From NCBI GenBank assembly GCA_028274465.1, contig CM051457.1, forward strand, positions 73,506,496 through 73,570,495: 64,000 nucleotides of DNA, given 5' to 3'. The translations under genes and the position numbers were made by a program. Below, in pieces: positions 42,432 through 54,135 of this stretch. The DNA comes from Plantago ovata (lineage: Eukaryota; Streptophyta; Magnoliopsida; Lamiales; Plantaginaceae). The stretch's first letter is position 1. Each line of letters begins with the position of its first letter. The notes beneath the pieces are model-generated. The model did not search any database and was not told the origin of the DNA. It saw only the letters and a list, made by a program, of their open reading frames with translations.

Positions 42432-45258
42432 GCTCAAAAGGAGAGTGTAGAAGCAACACTCATCACTGAGGTCCATGAAGTTATCTCAGAAGAGCTTTAC
42501 TTGAACTTCAAGAAGAACACTTTGACCAAAGTTGCAAAGTCTATCAGCAAATGGCAAAGATACAGAAGAATGAACTTCTCAGATCTTTATATGCATCTCT
42601 CTACTGAAAAGAAAAGAACATCATTACTTAAGCTTGAGACTTTTGTCCATTCTATCCTCCCAGTAGATCTCTCATATTCTCAGCAAATGGGAGCTGATCT
42701 GGTTCACACAATCAGAGAGAATATGAAGAATCAATTCAAGAGTGCCTCCAGCTGAACAAGCTGGGATGCTTAAAGGCTCCTTTGTGCCTGTGGTGGCCGA
42801 TCCCCACAAAATCAATGAGGAGGAAGAGGTCACAAGTCAAGCTAAGTACATGCATCTTCCATTGGTTATTCTTACTAATGATAAAGAAGAAAAAGAAGAT
42901 GAGAATGTCATTGAAGATTCCAGTGATGATGAGGGAAAAGATTCTAAGGACTCAAAGGACAAAAAGAATGATGATGATGATTCCCAAGGTCCAAGTCCTG
43001 GTGCTGGTGGAGTGCATCAACTTGCTAATCAAGTAACTGAACAACCACCTCCCAGCAACCAAGAAGAATCTATTGCTCCTCCTTGCTGAACATCCAGTAA
43101 CTGAACAAGTTTCTGAGATGAATGAAGAACAAGCAAGGAAGTTTGCTGAAATTGCCAAGGGCAAGGCAAAGCTTTTTGATGCCGAGTTAGCTGAAAAAGC
43201 TTTACTTGATGCCAAGGTCACTGATCCAAACCTTGATGAAGAAGATGAACAAGATGAAGACTTTCAGACAGCTGTGGCAAATAGCATGGTAAGCAATGTA
43301 TCTGGAACACAACATTTGTCGATAGCTCAGTCTTCTGGAGTGAAATGCACGGAAGAATCCTCCCTTCCGCCCCTACTACTGGTGAAACTCCAGTTGTTGA
43401 GTCTCAAGAGTTGCCTCCAGAAACCACTCAACCAGACAATTTGGTGACTGAAAACCTTGGTGAATAGGTTGCTGACTTCGACAAAGACGATGCTGATAGC
43501 TTATCTGGCTTTTCTGGTGAGGAAGAAGAGATGAACTTTAAGAATGATAAAACTGGTGAAACCCAGCATTAAAACTCTTCTACTTCCTCTGGAAACGACT
43601 ATAGAAGAAGTAAACTCAAAGTAGTTGAAGATCAGTTTGCCACTTAATTAAAGGCTAACAATGTAACCCCATCTCTAGTGCAATTTCCTAGTTTGGATGA
43701 ATGGACACCAAGAATGCAAGCTCTCTTGCAAGTGCACAAAGAATGCAAAGCTGAAGATGAGGAGTTACTGACTGAAAAACCCTGCAATGTGGAAAAGGTC
43801 TTAACTGTCTTGCTGAGACGTACAACAAGTCTCACTCTAGATCAAGCAGATGTAAGTCTACAACACAGAAGCTATGAGAAAGAAGCAAGTCAACCTCTTA
43901 AAATTGGCAAAAATGCTTTCAAAAAGGCCCAATCCATCATGGAACAGAAGGTTGCTGACGCCAAAAGGGTTGAAGAGAATTTGAAGATGATAAAGTCTCA
44001 ATTGTCCAATACAAACCAACTTCAGCAAGACATGGTTGAACACTACAACAGTTTGCACAAGCTTGCTGAAAATTGCAATGAGTTCTTCTCAACTCATATA
44101 CAAAGTATCTCTTTAGACGTGCAGTCACACAGTATTTTTGATGCTTTGCAATCCATGTCTAAGGGGGAAGATACAGCTCACTTCCAAAAGAAGAGCTCAA
44201 AGGATTTGCCTCCTACTGCTCCCTCCCCCTTGCTGATGAAATTGCTCGGACTAACTACAAAAGAACCTCTTGCTGAAACAACGCAAAGTTCCAAAAGAAG
44301 AGTTGAAACCGATTCTGAGAGAAGTTCAGCAAATCCAAAAAGGAGAAAAACTGTTGTTGATACTCCAGAATTCTGTCAACCTGACAGTCATCAAGGAAAT
44401 GATGATGATGACCAAACTATAGCTCAAGCTATAAACGCTAAGCCCCTTTCTGCCAAGACTCAATCTGGCACTACCAAGTTGCTTTCCTCAAGTTCTTCAG
44501 CAAGGAACTCTAAAAGTAACTCAAAGCAAAGAAGAAGGGAAAGAAGGGCTAAAGAACAAGAAGAGAAAAAGAGAGAAGCTCGTGAAACTGTTGGCTTAGG
44601 TGTATAATACACCAAAACAAGCAACAAAGACACCACTCAGAATGTGATAAGAAGAAAATTGGACTTCTTTATCCCAAAACTTGAAGATCTACTTGTCAAC
44701 AATTACTTCCCCAAGCCTGTCCTTCAGCAAATGGATAAGTGGAATGTAATTAAGGTTGCAAGTAAAGATAGAGAACCCTCTCCTCTGACAAGCTATGATG
44801 ACAGAAAACTCTGGCTAGATGTGGAAGTAAAAACAAGGATTATGGCTCTAAGCAAAGAAATAAATGATGAGCCTCCTTACTTTAAGCCACTGGATGTCGC
44901 CTTTGTGTATGATGAGATTTTGGGTAAGGCAAAACCAAAACTCAATGTGACTCCATATGAGTTTTTCTACCTAACACAAGAGGATGCTGATGAGGATTTT
45001 CGCTATCTGAGAAAGATTTACAAGAAGCAAAATTTGAGTGATCTGCATCTACATCACGTCTGTTGCTGGGGACTTCACATTTGGACTGAAGTTATAAAAC
45101 GTCATGATCCCCATGCAAACTACTTTCAGCGTTGCAAACTTAGCAGGGAAAAGCAACTACAAGTCAGAAAGCTTCTTGAAGATTATGAAGCTGACTGTGA
45201 AGAATTTCCAAAGGTTGCTGATGAAAGCGTGAAAGATGTTTACAACGATTGTTTCTAA

Positions 45259-45538
45259 AATTCCTTTCTCAGAATAGCTTAGATTTCTCATGTGTTTCAT
45301 CGTTTCTTTTTGAGTTATCTCACGCTTTCTTGTAAACTTACATTGAAAGATAACTTTCAACAATCAATTACTTTTGCTCACTCTTATTCGCTTTGTGATT
45401 ATGCAATTCACTTATGATTATTGTTTGATTACTTCAAGTATTATTGCATTATTCAATTGATTTATTCAACATCAGAAACTTATAAAAGAGTTGTAATTAA
45501 TTTAGCCATGGATTGCTAACATCAAAAAGGGGGAAACT
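45259..45538 (+). other. SIRE-1 3' untranslated region and polypurine tract
   Basis: An AT-rich stretch with no coding signal, ending in the polypurine tract AAAAAGGGGGAAACT (45524-45538) directly before the LTR. Confidence 0.85.
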
Positions 45539-45686
45539 TGTTAGGAAACTTGTAATTTTGATGAGCAATTAGCCATGCTAAATTAAGTAAAGTCCAGTAA
45601 CTAGTACTCTTAAGGTCCATAGGAATTTAGAATTTTAAAGGACATTATAAAATAGGAACGTTTGTTGATGACTTAGTGTAGGTACT
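45539..45686 (+). repeat. 3' LTR of SIRE-1, first 148 bp
   Basis: Starts TGTTAGGAAACTTG after the polypurine tract and matches the start of the LTR at 46827. It breaks off after GTACT, where a different LTR begins TGTAACGTCCCC. The uninterrupted LTR at 46827 continues GTACTAG at this point, so the break is a clean insertion. Confidence 0.88.
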
Positions 45687-46826
45687 TGTAACGTCCCCTT
45701 TTATTTTTATTTTTTTATTTAATTAATTATCCGAGTAATTTATTTATTTGGTAATTTAATTAATTTCTTTCCCGCACTATCGAATTCGTTTCTAGAAAGT
45801 TCGTGTAATAGTAATTCGTCTCATTCTGTCGTGGACTAGCTAGCAATCTGATTTTGACTTACTCTTGGCCCATTTCTCGCCCAATCATCAAAGTCTGGCC
45901 CATCTTTCAACCTTAACCCTAACCCATCAAAACTCATTTCTTTTCCCTCCCCTCTCATTTCACGCAGTCACTACACTACTTGCCGTTTTCTTTCACTTCT
46001 CGACTCAACCATCATCATTTCACCAGCTTCTTCAATCATCCTTATTATCATCACCTTATTTCATCATCATCACCTTAAACCACCATCAAATCACCTCAAT
46101 ATCATCATCACGCGCCCGTCATCATCGTAAATCATCACCACCATCGGATCTCATCTCCATTCCGATCCGCTTACTGTCTCTGGCCCGAGCCAGATCGAAT
46201 TCGCCTGTGAAGCTGCTCTGTTCCGGCTCTGTTAGTTTGTGATGTCACTGCTCCGATCCGTTCCCGTTCGCCTCAGTCCTAGTCTGCTCCGTTCCAGTTC
46301 GGTAAGTAATAATTCTCTATTTCGGTCAATTCTGGATTCTATTAGTTTGTGAGATCTTGTTTTTAATTCCTTCGTTTTTGTTGAATCGCAGTTCTATCTT
46401 TTCCGGTTTCAATTAGTTTCCCGTTTTACCCCTTGTACGTTCTGGCCTTGATTTTGGACTTTGACTGAACTTGAAACTGAACTCGAACTTGGATTAGGAT
46501 TTGGAACTGGATCGGTTTAGGTTGCTAGATTGGACCGTCTTGACTGTTAGATTTGACCTTGTTTGTTGACCATTTTTTTTATACCGTAAGACTAAAACTG
46601 GACTGAAACTGGACTGTGTAAGGGAAGGGTTGAGACTGAAATGGGTTTGGTTTGTTTTCGTTGGACTCGTTTGTTGTTATGATTTAGTTTCTGTTGAGGT
46701 TGTTGGGTAATTTCAGAGAACTTTGAGGACCTTTTTGCAAACTGAGTTTGACTGTATTTGACTAAGGACTGTTTTGAGATTTCTGAAAGCTTGAAGGAAT
46801 TTTTGTAATTACTATTTTGAGGGTAA
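45687..46826 (+). repeat. Chromovirus-like Ty3/gypsy LTR, right part interrupted
   Basis: TGTAACGTCCCC at the start is typical of plant chromovirus LTRs. About 1.14 kb follow with a long A- and T-rich start, a pyrimidine-rich Ser/His-like stretch (45960-46150) and no pol motif. It is inserted in the SIRE-1 LTR after GTACT (45682-45686, presumed target duplication) and is itself cut at 46826 by SIRE-2. The remainder would lie beyond the window. Confidence 0.6.
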
Positions 46827-47981
46827 TGTTAGGAAACTTGTAATTTTGATGAAGCAATTAACCATGCTAAATTAAGGAAATTCCTCTTAATGTCCATAGG
46901 AATTTAGAATTTTAAAGACATTGTAAAAGAGGAACGTTTGCTGAAGACTTAGTGTAGGTACTAGTTAGGTGCTTTAGTTTGCTGATAAAGTATTTTGTTT
47001 TTACAAATGAACTATTGAAGCACTAGAACCACTCAGAAACTTGAATATTCGAAGACTGAAGACTTAAGAAGAATTTTGAGAAAGGAATCTAGAAAGGTAC
47101 ATGTTGCTCAGAAAGTGAGATTTTCATGAACAACTCGCATAAGTGAAAATCTATATGACACAGTAGGTTGTGCTTGCTGAAACTGAGACTGACCACTTGC
47201 TGAAATACATATGTGACCTCCTTGCTGAAAGTACTTGCATTTTGGCTCCAACGTTCACATTGGAATTCGATTCAAATGAACATTAAATGCAAAGCAGGCA
47301 CGCGAAGAACATGAAGACTAGAAAACAAATAAAGGACGCTGCTGAAAGTACAAAAGCAAGATAGTGACATCTTAAGGAACAAAGCCTTAGAATTTGAAAT
47401 TCAAACGCCTCCCTTGATTCACTATAAATAGAGGTCACCCGGCAAAGAGTTGAAGTGTGTCACAACGTGATCAAACTCTCACTTGTGCTTAAACACTCAA
47501 TCTTCCATACTCTTTACTGCCTATTGACCATTCTAACACTTAAGCTTGAAACAAAAGCTACTTGTGAAGAAGTAGAACATTCACGGCTAAGAAATTAGCT
47601 TAGTGTTCTTTCTTTTAAACAAGAACAAGTCTTGACACCAGAAACAACTTAACTTGCTTACTGAAAAGTATTACAAGTTGTGTTTCTTTAGATAACTTGT
47701 TATAGCTGAAAAAGTGAAGTCATCTCATCCCAAACCTCTTTAACTGATAAACACCCTTTTTCAGGCCTGAAATTCAGGGGAATTAATCAAGCATTGTGTT
47801 GCTGATTATAAGTCCCAATTTTGGTGGAGAACAAGGTTACAGTTCTCTAGTTAGGTTGGAAACGAAGCAAGTGTGTTTTGGTTTCTGAAGAATCATTATA
47901 GATAGGATTTGTAAGGAACCTCAATCTTATCTTAGTTGATTCAGTCCTAGAAAGGACAAAGTGGATTAGTTGAGAGATTAA

Positions 47982-48127
47982 GCCATTCTCAGATACCACT
48001 ATAAAAGTGTTTGTGTGATTTACTTTACCGTATTTAGTTTTCAGCAAGCTTTACGCCATTCTCAGATACCACTATAAAAGTGTTTGTGTGATTTACTTTA
48101 CCGTATTTAGTTTTCAGCAAGCTTTAC
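47982..48127 (+). repeat. 73-bp tandem duplication in SIRE-2 LTR
   Basis: Two identical copies (47982-48054 and 48055-48127) of a unit beginning GCCATTCTCAGATACC. The other SIRE LTRs here do not show the second copy. Confidence 0.9.
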
Positions 48128-48217
48128 TTCTTGTACACTGCCTCTCTGCTCACTTGTTGAAACTAGCACTCTCTGAAAAGCACTTATTGTATAAAGACTT
48201 CCGCACTCTGTTTTTAA

Positions 48218-48255
48218 AGTACTAGTAAACTCGTTACTGAAAAGTAACTAGTACT
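48218..48255. repeat. Two-level hairpin with GAAA loop in SIRE LTR
   Basis: Outer arms AGTACTA/TAGTACT enclose inner arms GTTACT/AGTAAC around GAAA (48233-48248). SIRE-3 keeps a related inner hairpin with changed arms ATTACT/AGTAAT (57802-57817, minus strand). Confidence 0.75.
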
Positions 48256-48398
48256 TGCTGAGAAAGTTAAGTACCTGCAAACCCATTACTGAAAACTAAT
48301 AAGCACTTGCTGAGAAAGTTTTTAAATGACGAAAGTTTGAAAAGACTATTCACCTCCCCCCCTCTAGTCTTTTCTTGTTGTTTAAAGGGACCAACAAG

Positions 48399-48413
48399 TG
48401 GTATGAGAGATGG
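48399..48413 (+). other. Primer binding site of SIRE-2
   Basis: TGGTATGAGAGATGG, two changes from the SIRE-1 Met-tRNA site, both within the pairing region or just after it. Confidence 0.8.
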
Positions 48414-48512
48414 AGGTTCTTTAACCTTCAGCACAACACTGAACCTAGATACCCTTAGGTGCTTTCTGTAAATCACTTTCACTTGATCAGTTTGGTAGTC
48501 TTTTGCTGACAG

Positions 48513-49669
48513 GATATCGTTAGGAGACGTTCCCTTACTGAAGTTGGAAAACTATGAAAAATGGCGAAAGAACATGATTCTACATCTTGAGGCCATTAGT
48601 GATGAGATGGTTACTGTCATAAATGATGGACCTATCAAAATCACTAAACTTGAGAGAAGATTTCCTCACAAAACCACGGATGCTGCTGGAAAGGAAACTA
48701 TCTTAGGAGAAACGGTTGATACCGCCGTTCCAAAACCAAGAGAGGAATGGACTTCCGATGAAGCCAAAAGATTCCGTCTTGATGGCCAATCAAGAAACAT
48801 CATTATTCGATCAACTCCAGATACTATACAGTGCAAACTGTGGGTGCCAAAAATGCTAAGGAAGCTTGGAAAATGGTTCAAGATCTTTGTGCTGGATCTG
48901 ACAAAACCAAGGAAAACAAACTCGAAGTGCTAAAGTTAAAGTTTCAAAACATTAAACAAGGTACAACTGAGTCACTGGAAGACTTGGATTTCAGATTCAC
49001 AACTCTAGTGAGTGAGATGGTTGCCTTAGGAGTTCGAAACTTCTATTTAGATTCTGAGAAGGTGAAAACTATTATTAGAAGTCTGAACCAAGAGTGGATC
49101 CGCACTCAGAATTTCTACTACAATCAAGGAATGCCAAATATCACACCAACAGAGTTGTTCTCTCATCTTGCTACTGTCAACTACGAGACAAAGCAAAGAG
49201 TAAATGTGTTGCTGAAAAATCGCAAAACATTGCTCTTGCCGCAAAGCCGTCATCTTCTGAAAAGAAGAATGATAAAGAGCCTGCTGATGAAAATGCTCTA
49301 GTTGTTAGAAACATGAAGAAATTCATCAGTAAGGAACTTGAAAGGCGAAAAGCAAAAGAGAAGCTGAAAAAGCATCTTGGTAACAACTACCATAAATACA
49401 AGAATGAAGCTAGCTCGCTGAACAATCAAGCTCAACAAGCAAACTCATATGAAGAACCAGCAGTTGGCAATGATCTATGCTTTTATTGCAAAAAGCCTGG
49501 ACACTTCAAAGCAAATTGTCCTTTGCTGAAAGGCAAATCTGCTGAAAAGAAGAAGAAGTTCAAAAGGGCTTTGATTGCTGAAGAAAAGAAAAAGCTTCAA
49601 GCAAAAATCGATGCGCTTTGCATTGATACAAGCTCTGAAGACAGTGAGGTAGAGAGCTCAGACACTTAG
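48513..49669 (+). pseudogene. gag: SIRE-2 gag
   Basis: The initiator seen in SIRE-1 is ATA here (48513), so the first ATG in frame is at 48544. Frameshifts near 48845 and 49205 split the capsid region (HLEAISDEMVTVINDGPIK, LNQEWIRTQNFYYNQG). The last frame carries ELERRKAKEKLKKHLGNNY and the CCHC knuckle CFYCKKPGHFKANC near 49477-49518, then an acidic tail ending at a TAG. Functions as in SIRE-1, but dead. Confidence 0.86.
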
Positions 49670-50896
49670 AAGAAGAAGCCACTCTTGATGTAGAGATGGG
49701 CAAGGAAGTTTGTGGAATAGCTATGTAAGCTTATCCAGATGTGTCAAACTACAAATTCTGCCTCATGGTCGGTCAGATAAATTGTCCTACCTCTGACTAT
49801 GATTCAGAAAGTGAAGATGATATTGACCTTGATAGAATTCAAGGAGAAATCGAAAGATTTGAGAAACTACAGAATGCTGAAACTCTGACTAAGCAAACTA
49901 CTGAAAAGTATGTTTTTGCTGAAAGAAGAGTCAGAAAAGAAGGATGCTGATTGCATCTCAAGAAGTTAATTGCTGAAGCTACAGAGAAGAATTCTCAAAT
50001 GGCAATAGAATTGGAAGAGTATCAGTCCTCAATTCTAAAGTTACTTGCTGAAATACAAGAAATGAAAAAGATGAAAAATCAATTTCAAATCTTATGCTGA
50101 TGCGAGTAACACGCTGACTAAACTAAACTCTTCTCTGTGATACCCATCTCAGAAAGAAGGTTTAGGTGCAATGTAATAATCTTGAGTAAAGACAAATCAC
50201 CAATTACCTTTGTTTCGTTCAACTGATAGTGGTCAACCAGAACTCTATCAGATTGGTCAATCTAAGGTTGCTGAAATATGCAATCAAGTACCTACGACCA
50301 TAAAGACCGCTGTTGCTACTCGATAACAAGACTTTAAAAGGAAAACAGGTTGTTGAAAAGTAAACTGTTAAGAAAAATGATGATGTAAAGCATTCCGCCA
50401 AACAAGTTGCTGAAAAGCAAATTGTTAAGACAAAAGGAAAGATTACTAAAAGTAATCAGAAGACCTTTGCTGACAAACCTGAATCAAGTAAGGTTGCTGA
50501 GACAAAAGCTCAGCATTCTCCGAAAAGTGGACTTGGATTCAAAACCAAGCAAAGTCAATTTTTTCATGAGTATAAGCAAAGTCAGCAAAGATACTTCAAA
50601 GAGATGAACAAAACCAAGCCTAAGAGTTCTGACAAAACTCAAAACGCTAGGACTAGAAGGAACCTTGCCAGAAAAGAACTTACTAAAAAGTATGTTCAGC
50701 AAAAAGGTCAACCAAGCAAGACACCACATCAGAAAGAGGACTTGATTAGCAATGATCAAAGGTCTTCCGGTTCTAAACCCTCTAATTCCTCAGCAAGTAG
50801 AAAACAAGTCAAAGTTGAAAAACTCAAGACTTGGGTTTCCACTGGACGCTTTCTTGAACATGTTAATGGACATCCAATATTGGATAATTAACTTGT
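49670..50896 (+). pseudogene. SIRE-2 gag tail and gag-protease linker
   Basis: Short frames in several registers: a coiled-coil-like piece (49850-50090), a Lys/Gln-rich linker with hairpins at 50407-50420 and 50441-50457, and a basic segment RTRRNLARKELTKKYVQQKG near 50650-50710. It ends GRFLEHVNGHP. No frame is complete. Confidence 0.75.
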
Positions 50897-51916
50897 TTGC
50901 TCTTGATTGTGCAGACTTCAGCCACGGAGACAAACAATGCAATTTGGCACTTTGACAGTGGTTGTGGAAAGCACATGACGGGCAACAAGAAAAACCTTAT
51001 AAACTATAGACGGTGGTCTAAAGGTCCAACAATAAGGTTTGCTGGTGGAGGCTTTGGTTCTACTAAAGGTTATGGTGACGTGAAGTTAGGTTGCATTACC
51101 ATTTCTGGAGTTCTTTATGTCAAAAATCTTAAGTTTAACCTTTTCAGCATGAGACAATTCACTGACAAAGGTTATTTCATCAAAATCAAAAGTGATGAAT
51201 GTAAACTTATAGACTTTGAGACAAAGAAGGTTATTATGGTTGCTAGAAGATCAGGAGGTTTGTATACCGTAGATTGGTCTTCAACAATCGTTGAAAAATG
51301 CCTTGTCTCAGATCATGATTGCCTTGCTGAAAAAGCATGGTTATTGCATAAACGAACAAGTCACCTAACCTTCAAGACGCTGAATAAGTTGTCTAAAAAG
51401 GCACTTGTAGTTGGATTACCTAAGGTTACTTTTAAGAAGGATGGTGTTTGCAATGCATGTCAGCAAGGAAAGCAAACCAAATCCTATTTCAAGAACAAGG
51501 CAGTACCGTCAACTACAAAACCTTTACAACTCTTGCACATGGACCTGTTTGAATCTTCTTCAACAAGCTATGCTGGCAAGAATTATGGTCTGGTGGTGGT
51601 AGATGACTATTCAAGATTCACTTGGGTAGTATTTATCAAGCACAAGTCTGAAACAAGGACTGAAATACCTAACTTGCTGAACAAGCTTGAAGTCATGAAA
51701 AATGACAAGGTAAAAGTCATAAGAACAGACCATGGTACTGAGTTTGTAAACCAGTACATAACTGAGTATTGCACTTCAAAAGGCATACAACATCAGTTAT
51801 CCTCAATAAGGACACCTCAACAAAATAGATGTTTGATAACTAAGGAATACAACAAAACTCCCTATGAGTTATTTGTGAGTTATTTGTTGGAAGACCTCCT
51901 AACATCACCCATCTAA
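50897..51916 (+). pseudogene. pol: SIRE-2 protease, pre-integrase and integrase core
   Basis: A 339-codon frame. Protease with the intact active site D-S-G in WHFDSGCGKHMTGNK near residue 18 and the FNLFSMRQ motif. The pre-integrase domain reads LLHKRTSHLTFKTLNKLSKK and CNACQQGK. The integrase core has D in HMDLFESSS and D in RTDHGTEFVNQY, but the following segment with the catalytic glutamate is deleted between two CAAAAT repeats (near 51830), so TPQQN joins directly to RCLITKEYNKTP. The integrase is therefore inactive although the frame stays open. Confidence 0.9.
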
Positions 51917-53476
51917 GAGTATTTGGTTGCAAATGCTTTGTTCTTAACAATGGTAGAGAATACTTAAGAACATTTCAACCAAAGGCAGACGAAGCGATAT
52001 TTCTTGGTTACTCCTTGCATAGTAAAGCTTATAGAGTTTACAACAAAAAGGCACAAAAGATTGAAGAATCAGTGCATGTTGTATTTTATGAAAAGTCACA
52101 AGGAGTTCCTGCTGAAGAAGAAATATCAGAATGTATGAAGAAGTTACTCATACACGAGAAAAGAACTGAATCTGATGCTAGGAATATCAAATCAAATGAA
52201 CTAAATGATGATTATGACAATGACTCACCTCCCCCGAGTCATGATAAGATAAATATAGTTCATGATAAAGAATTTCCAGCAAAAGACGCGGTTGCTCCGG
52301 ATGTTGCTGAAACTATGCAACTTCATGTGTCTGCTGACGAGTTACCTCAAACCAGCAATGCTGAACAAGCAGTAGCTGATGAACCAATTTCAGCAGAGAC
52401 ACAACAAGATACCAGTAGTACTGAGCAAGTACATGCTGAAGAGTCACATGCTAAAACGCAAACTTATCCAGATCCAAAGAGCAAAAAACCTGTTAACAAA
52501 TGGATTAGAGATCATCCCTCTACGGATATGATTGGTGATATTGATAAACGCCAAGTGACTAGATCCAAAGTATCTACTAATCATGAACTTGCTGAAGAAG
52601 CAAACGTCAATAAAGTAGAAGCTTTGTTCTCTTGCTTTGTTTCAGAAATTGAATCCAAGACCATAGAAGAAGCTTTAAAGCATTCTGAATGGATCAAGGC
52701 AATGCAAGAAGAACTAGATCAATTTGAAAGGAACAAAGTCTGGAAACTTGTACCCCTTGTTGAAGAAAAGGAAGCAATTGGTACAAAGTGGGTGTTCAGA
52801 AACAAGTTGAGTGAGTCTGGAGAAGTAACAAGGAACAAAGCACGTTTAGTTGCTCAAGGTTACTGTCAGACTAAAGGATTAGACTATGATGAGTCTTATG
52901 CACCAGTTGCAAGATTGGATTGGCCTTTGCTGCTCACAATGACTTCATTGTTTATAAAATGGATGTTAAAAGTGCATTCCTAAATGGTGAACTTGCTGAA
53001 GAAGTCTACTTAGAACAACCCCCTGGCTTTGAACTTCCCTCAGAAACCAAGATGGTATACAAGTTTCAAAAAGTTGTATATGGTCTAAAGCAAGCACCAA
53101 GAGCTTGGTATGATACCTTAGCTAAGTTCTTGCTGGATAATGGTTTACCATGAACCATGATGGTAAAATACTCTTAGTCCAGATTTATGTGGATGACATA
53201 ATATTTGGATCTAAGGAAAAGCAACTTTGTGATGATTTTTCCAAACTCATGACAAACAAGTTTGAAATGAGTATGATGGGTAAATTGAATTATTTACTAG
53301 GATTGCAAGTCAAGCAACTCAAAGATGGAATATTCATGAATCAAGCAAAGTATGCAAAGAAAATGCTCACAAAGTTCAGGATCAAAGAGGAAGAAAAGCC
53401 TGAAAAGATCCCTATGAGCGTTGGTACCAAATTGGGCTATACTAAACAAGATAAGAGTGTTGATGACCACAAGTAA
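51917..53476 (+). pseudogene. pol: SIRE-2 integrase end and reverse transcriptase
   Basis: After VFGCKCFVLN-like text the frame at 52015 reads HSKAYRVYNKKAQKIEESVH, an acidic linker, then RT with [21 protein letters not shown] small deletion near 52920 after ARLD and another near 53147 after LLDNG shift the frame. The remaining pieces include [37 protein letters not shown] and YVDD in [10 protein letters not shown], then GKLNYLLGLQVKQLKDGIF, which SIRE-1 lacks. The frame ends at TAA near 53476. Confidence 0.88.
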
Positions 53477-54135
53477 AAGAAGCTCATTGGTTCCTTGTTG
53501 TAGTTACAACAAGTAGACCTGACATTCAGTATGTTGTTTGTGTGTGTGCAAGATTCCAATCTAATCCAAGAGAATCACACTACAAAAAGGCACTTAAGAT
53601 ACTGAAATATGTCAAAGGTACAGTCAATGTTGGATTATGGTATCCAAAAGATTCTAGATTGGAATTGGTTGGTTATTCTGATGTTGATCATGGAGGATCA
53701 ACTCTTGATAGAAAAAGTACTTCTGGAACTTGTCAGTTTCTAGGTACAAGATTAATATCATGGTTCAGCAAAAAACAAACATGTGTTGTCAATTCATCCA
53801 CTGAATCTAAATATATTGCGGCTGATTGTTGCACAGCTCAAATCCTATGGATTCAGCAACAATTAAGAGATTATGGTATTTCTGTAAAGAAAACACCAAT
53901 CTTTTGTGATAATACAAGTGCTATTGCTATTACGCAAAATCCTAAGTTCCACTCAAGGACAAAGCACATTAATATTAGACATCATTTCATTAGAGATCAT
54001 GTGGAAAAAGGAGACATTGAGGTTTTAAAAGTAGGTACTGATGATCAACTTGCTGACATCTTTACCAAGCCCCTACCAGATAATAGGTTCGCAATGCTAA
54101 GGTATAACCTTGGATTGATTGAACTACCTCAATAA
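53477..54135 (+). pseudogene. pol: SIRE-2 RNase H
   Basis: A near-complete domain from CARFQSNPRESHYKKALKIL to the stop at 54135. It has SDVDHGGSTLDRKSTSGTCQ, SSTESKYIAADCC and CDNTSAIAI, keeping the acidic catalytic positions, and ends NLGLIELPQ. Only the join to RT near 53480-53540 is broken. It would remove the RNA strand during cDNA synthesis. Confidence 0.88.

Larger units (their letters stand above)
40091..45258 (+). pseudogene. SIRE-1 ORF3, large Sirevirus accessory (env-like) gene
   Basis: The ATG at 40091 (context AAACATGGCT) begins MAPKRQSSRVSKASKADSAG. The N-terminal domain (to about 41040) includes CEQMMQWGGFSKEKYIRYFY and DTMEFYNNVEIQSVTDEQG and resembles domains found in other plant-transposon proteins. 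Then come a basic cluster (KKSKKRKADDD), acidic repeats, three intron-like segments (42040-42431), KWQRYRRMNFSDLYMHLS, an acidic tract near 42890-42980, coiled-coil-like sequence near 43860-44050 and a conserved C-terminal domain (44660-45258, with PYEFFYLTQEDADEDF). No signal peptide or convincing membrane segment is seen. At least six stops or frameshifts disable it (for example 40670, 40801, 42162, 42740). Role unknown. Confidence 0.8.
28552..45686 (+). mobile_element. Sirevirus-like Ty1/copia element SIRE-1
   Basis: Order: truncated 5' LTR, Met-tRNA primer site, gag, pol, hairpin array, internal polypurine tract, ORF3, polypurine tract, 3' LTR start. It contains LARD-H at 32661-37036 and is cut at 45686 by a chromovirus-like LTR. 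A large ORF after pol, a long gag-protease linker and extra polypurine tracts fit the SIRE/Sirevirus lineage. The protease is deleted. Confidence 0.87.
46827..48396 (+). repeat. 5' LTR of SIRE-2
   Basis: 1,570 bp from TGTTAGGAAAC to GGGACCAACA. TATAAATA at 47423-47430. It contains a 73-bp tandem duplication (47982-48127), a two-level hairpin at 47651-47679 and a larger one at 48218-48255. Confidence 0.93.

Noticed and set aside
40091..45258. ORF3 as a classical envelope gene
   Set aside because: No signal peptide, cleavage site or clear transmembrane segment is visible in any copy; env-like is only a positional label.
45913..45928. AACCCTAACCC telomere-like sequence
   Set aside because: Only two imperfect units; no array.
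45865..46242. 125-codon Ser/His/Leu-rich frame starting MAHFSPNHQ
   Set aside because: It lies within a chromovirus-like LTR, is low in complexity with CAT repeats, and has no domain or introns to suggest a host gene.
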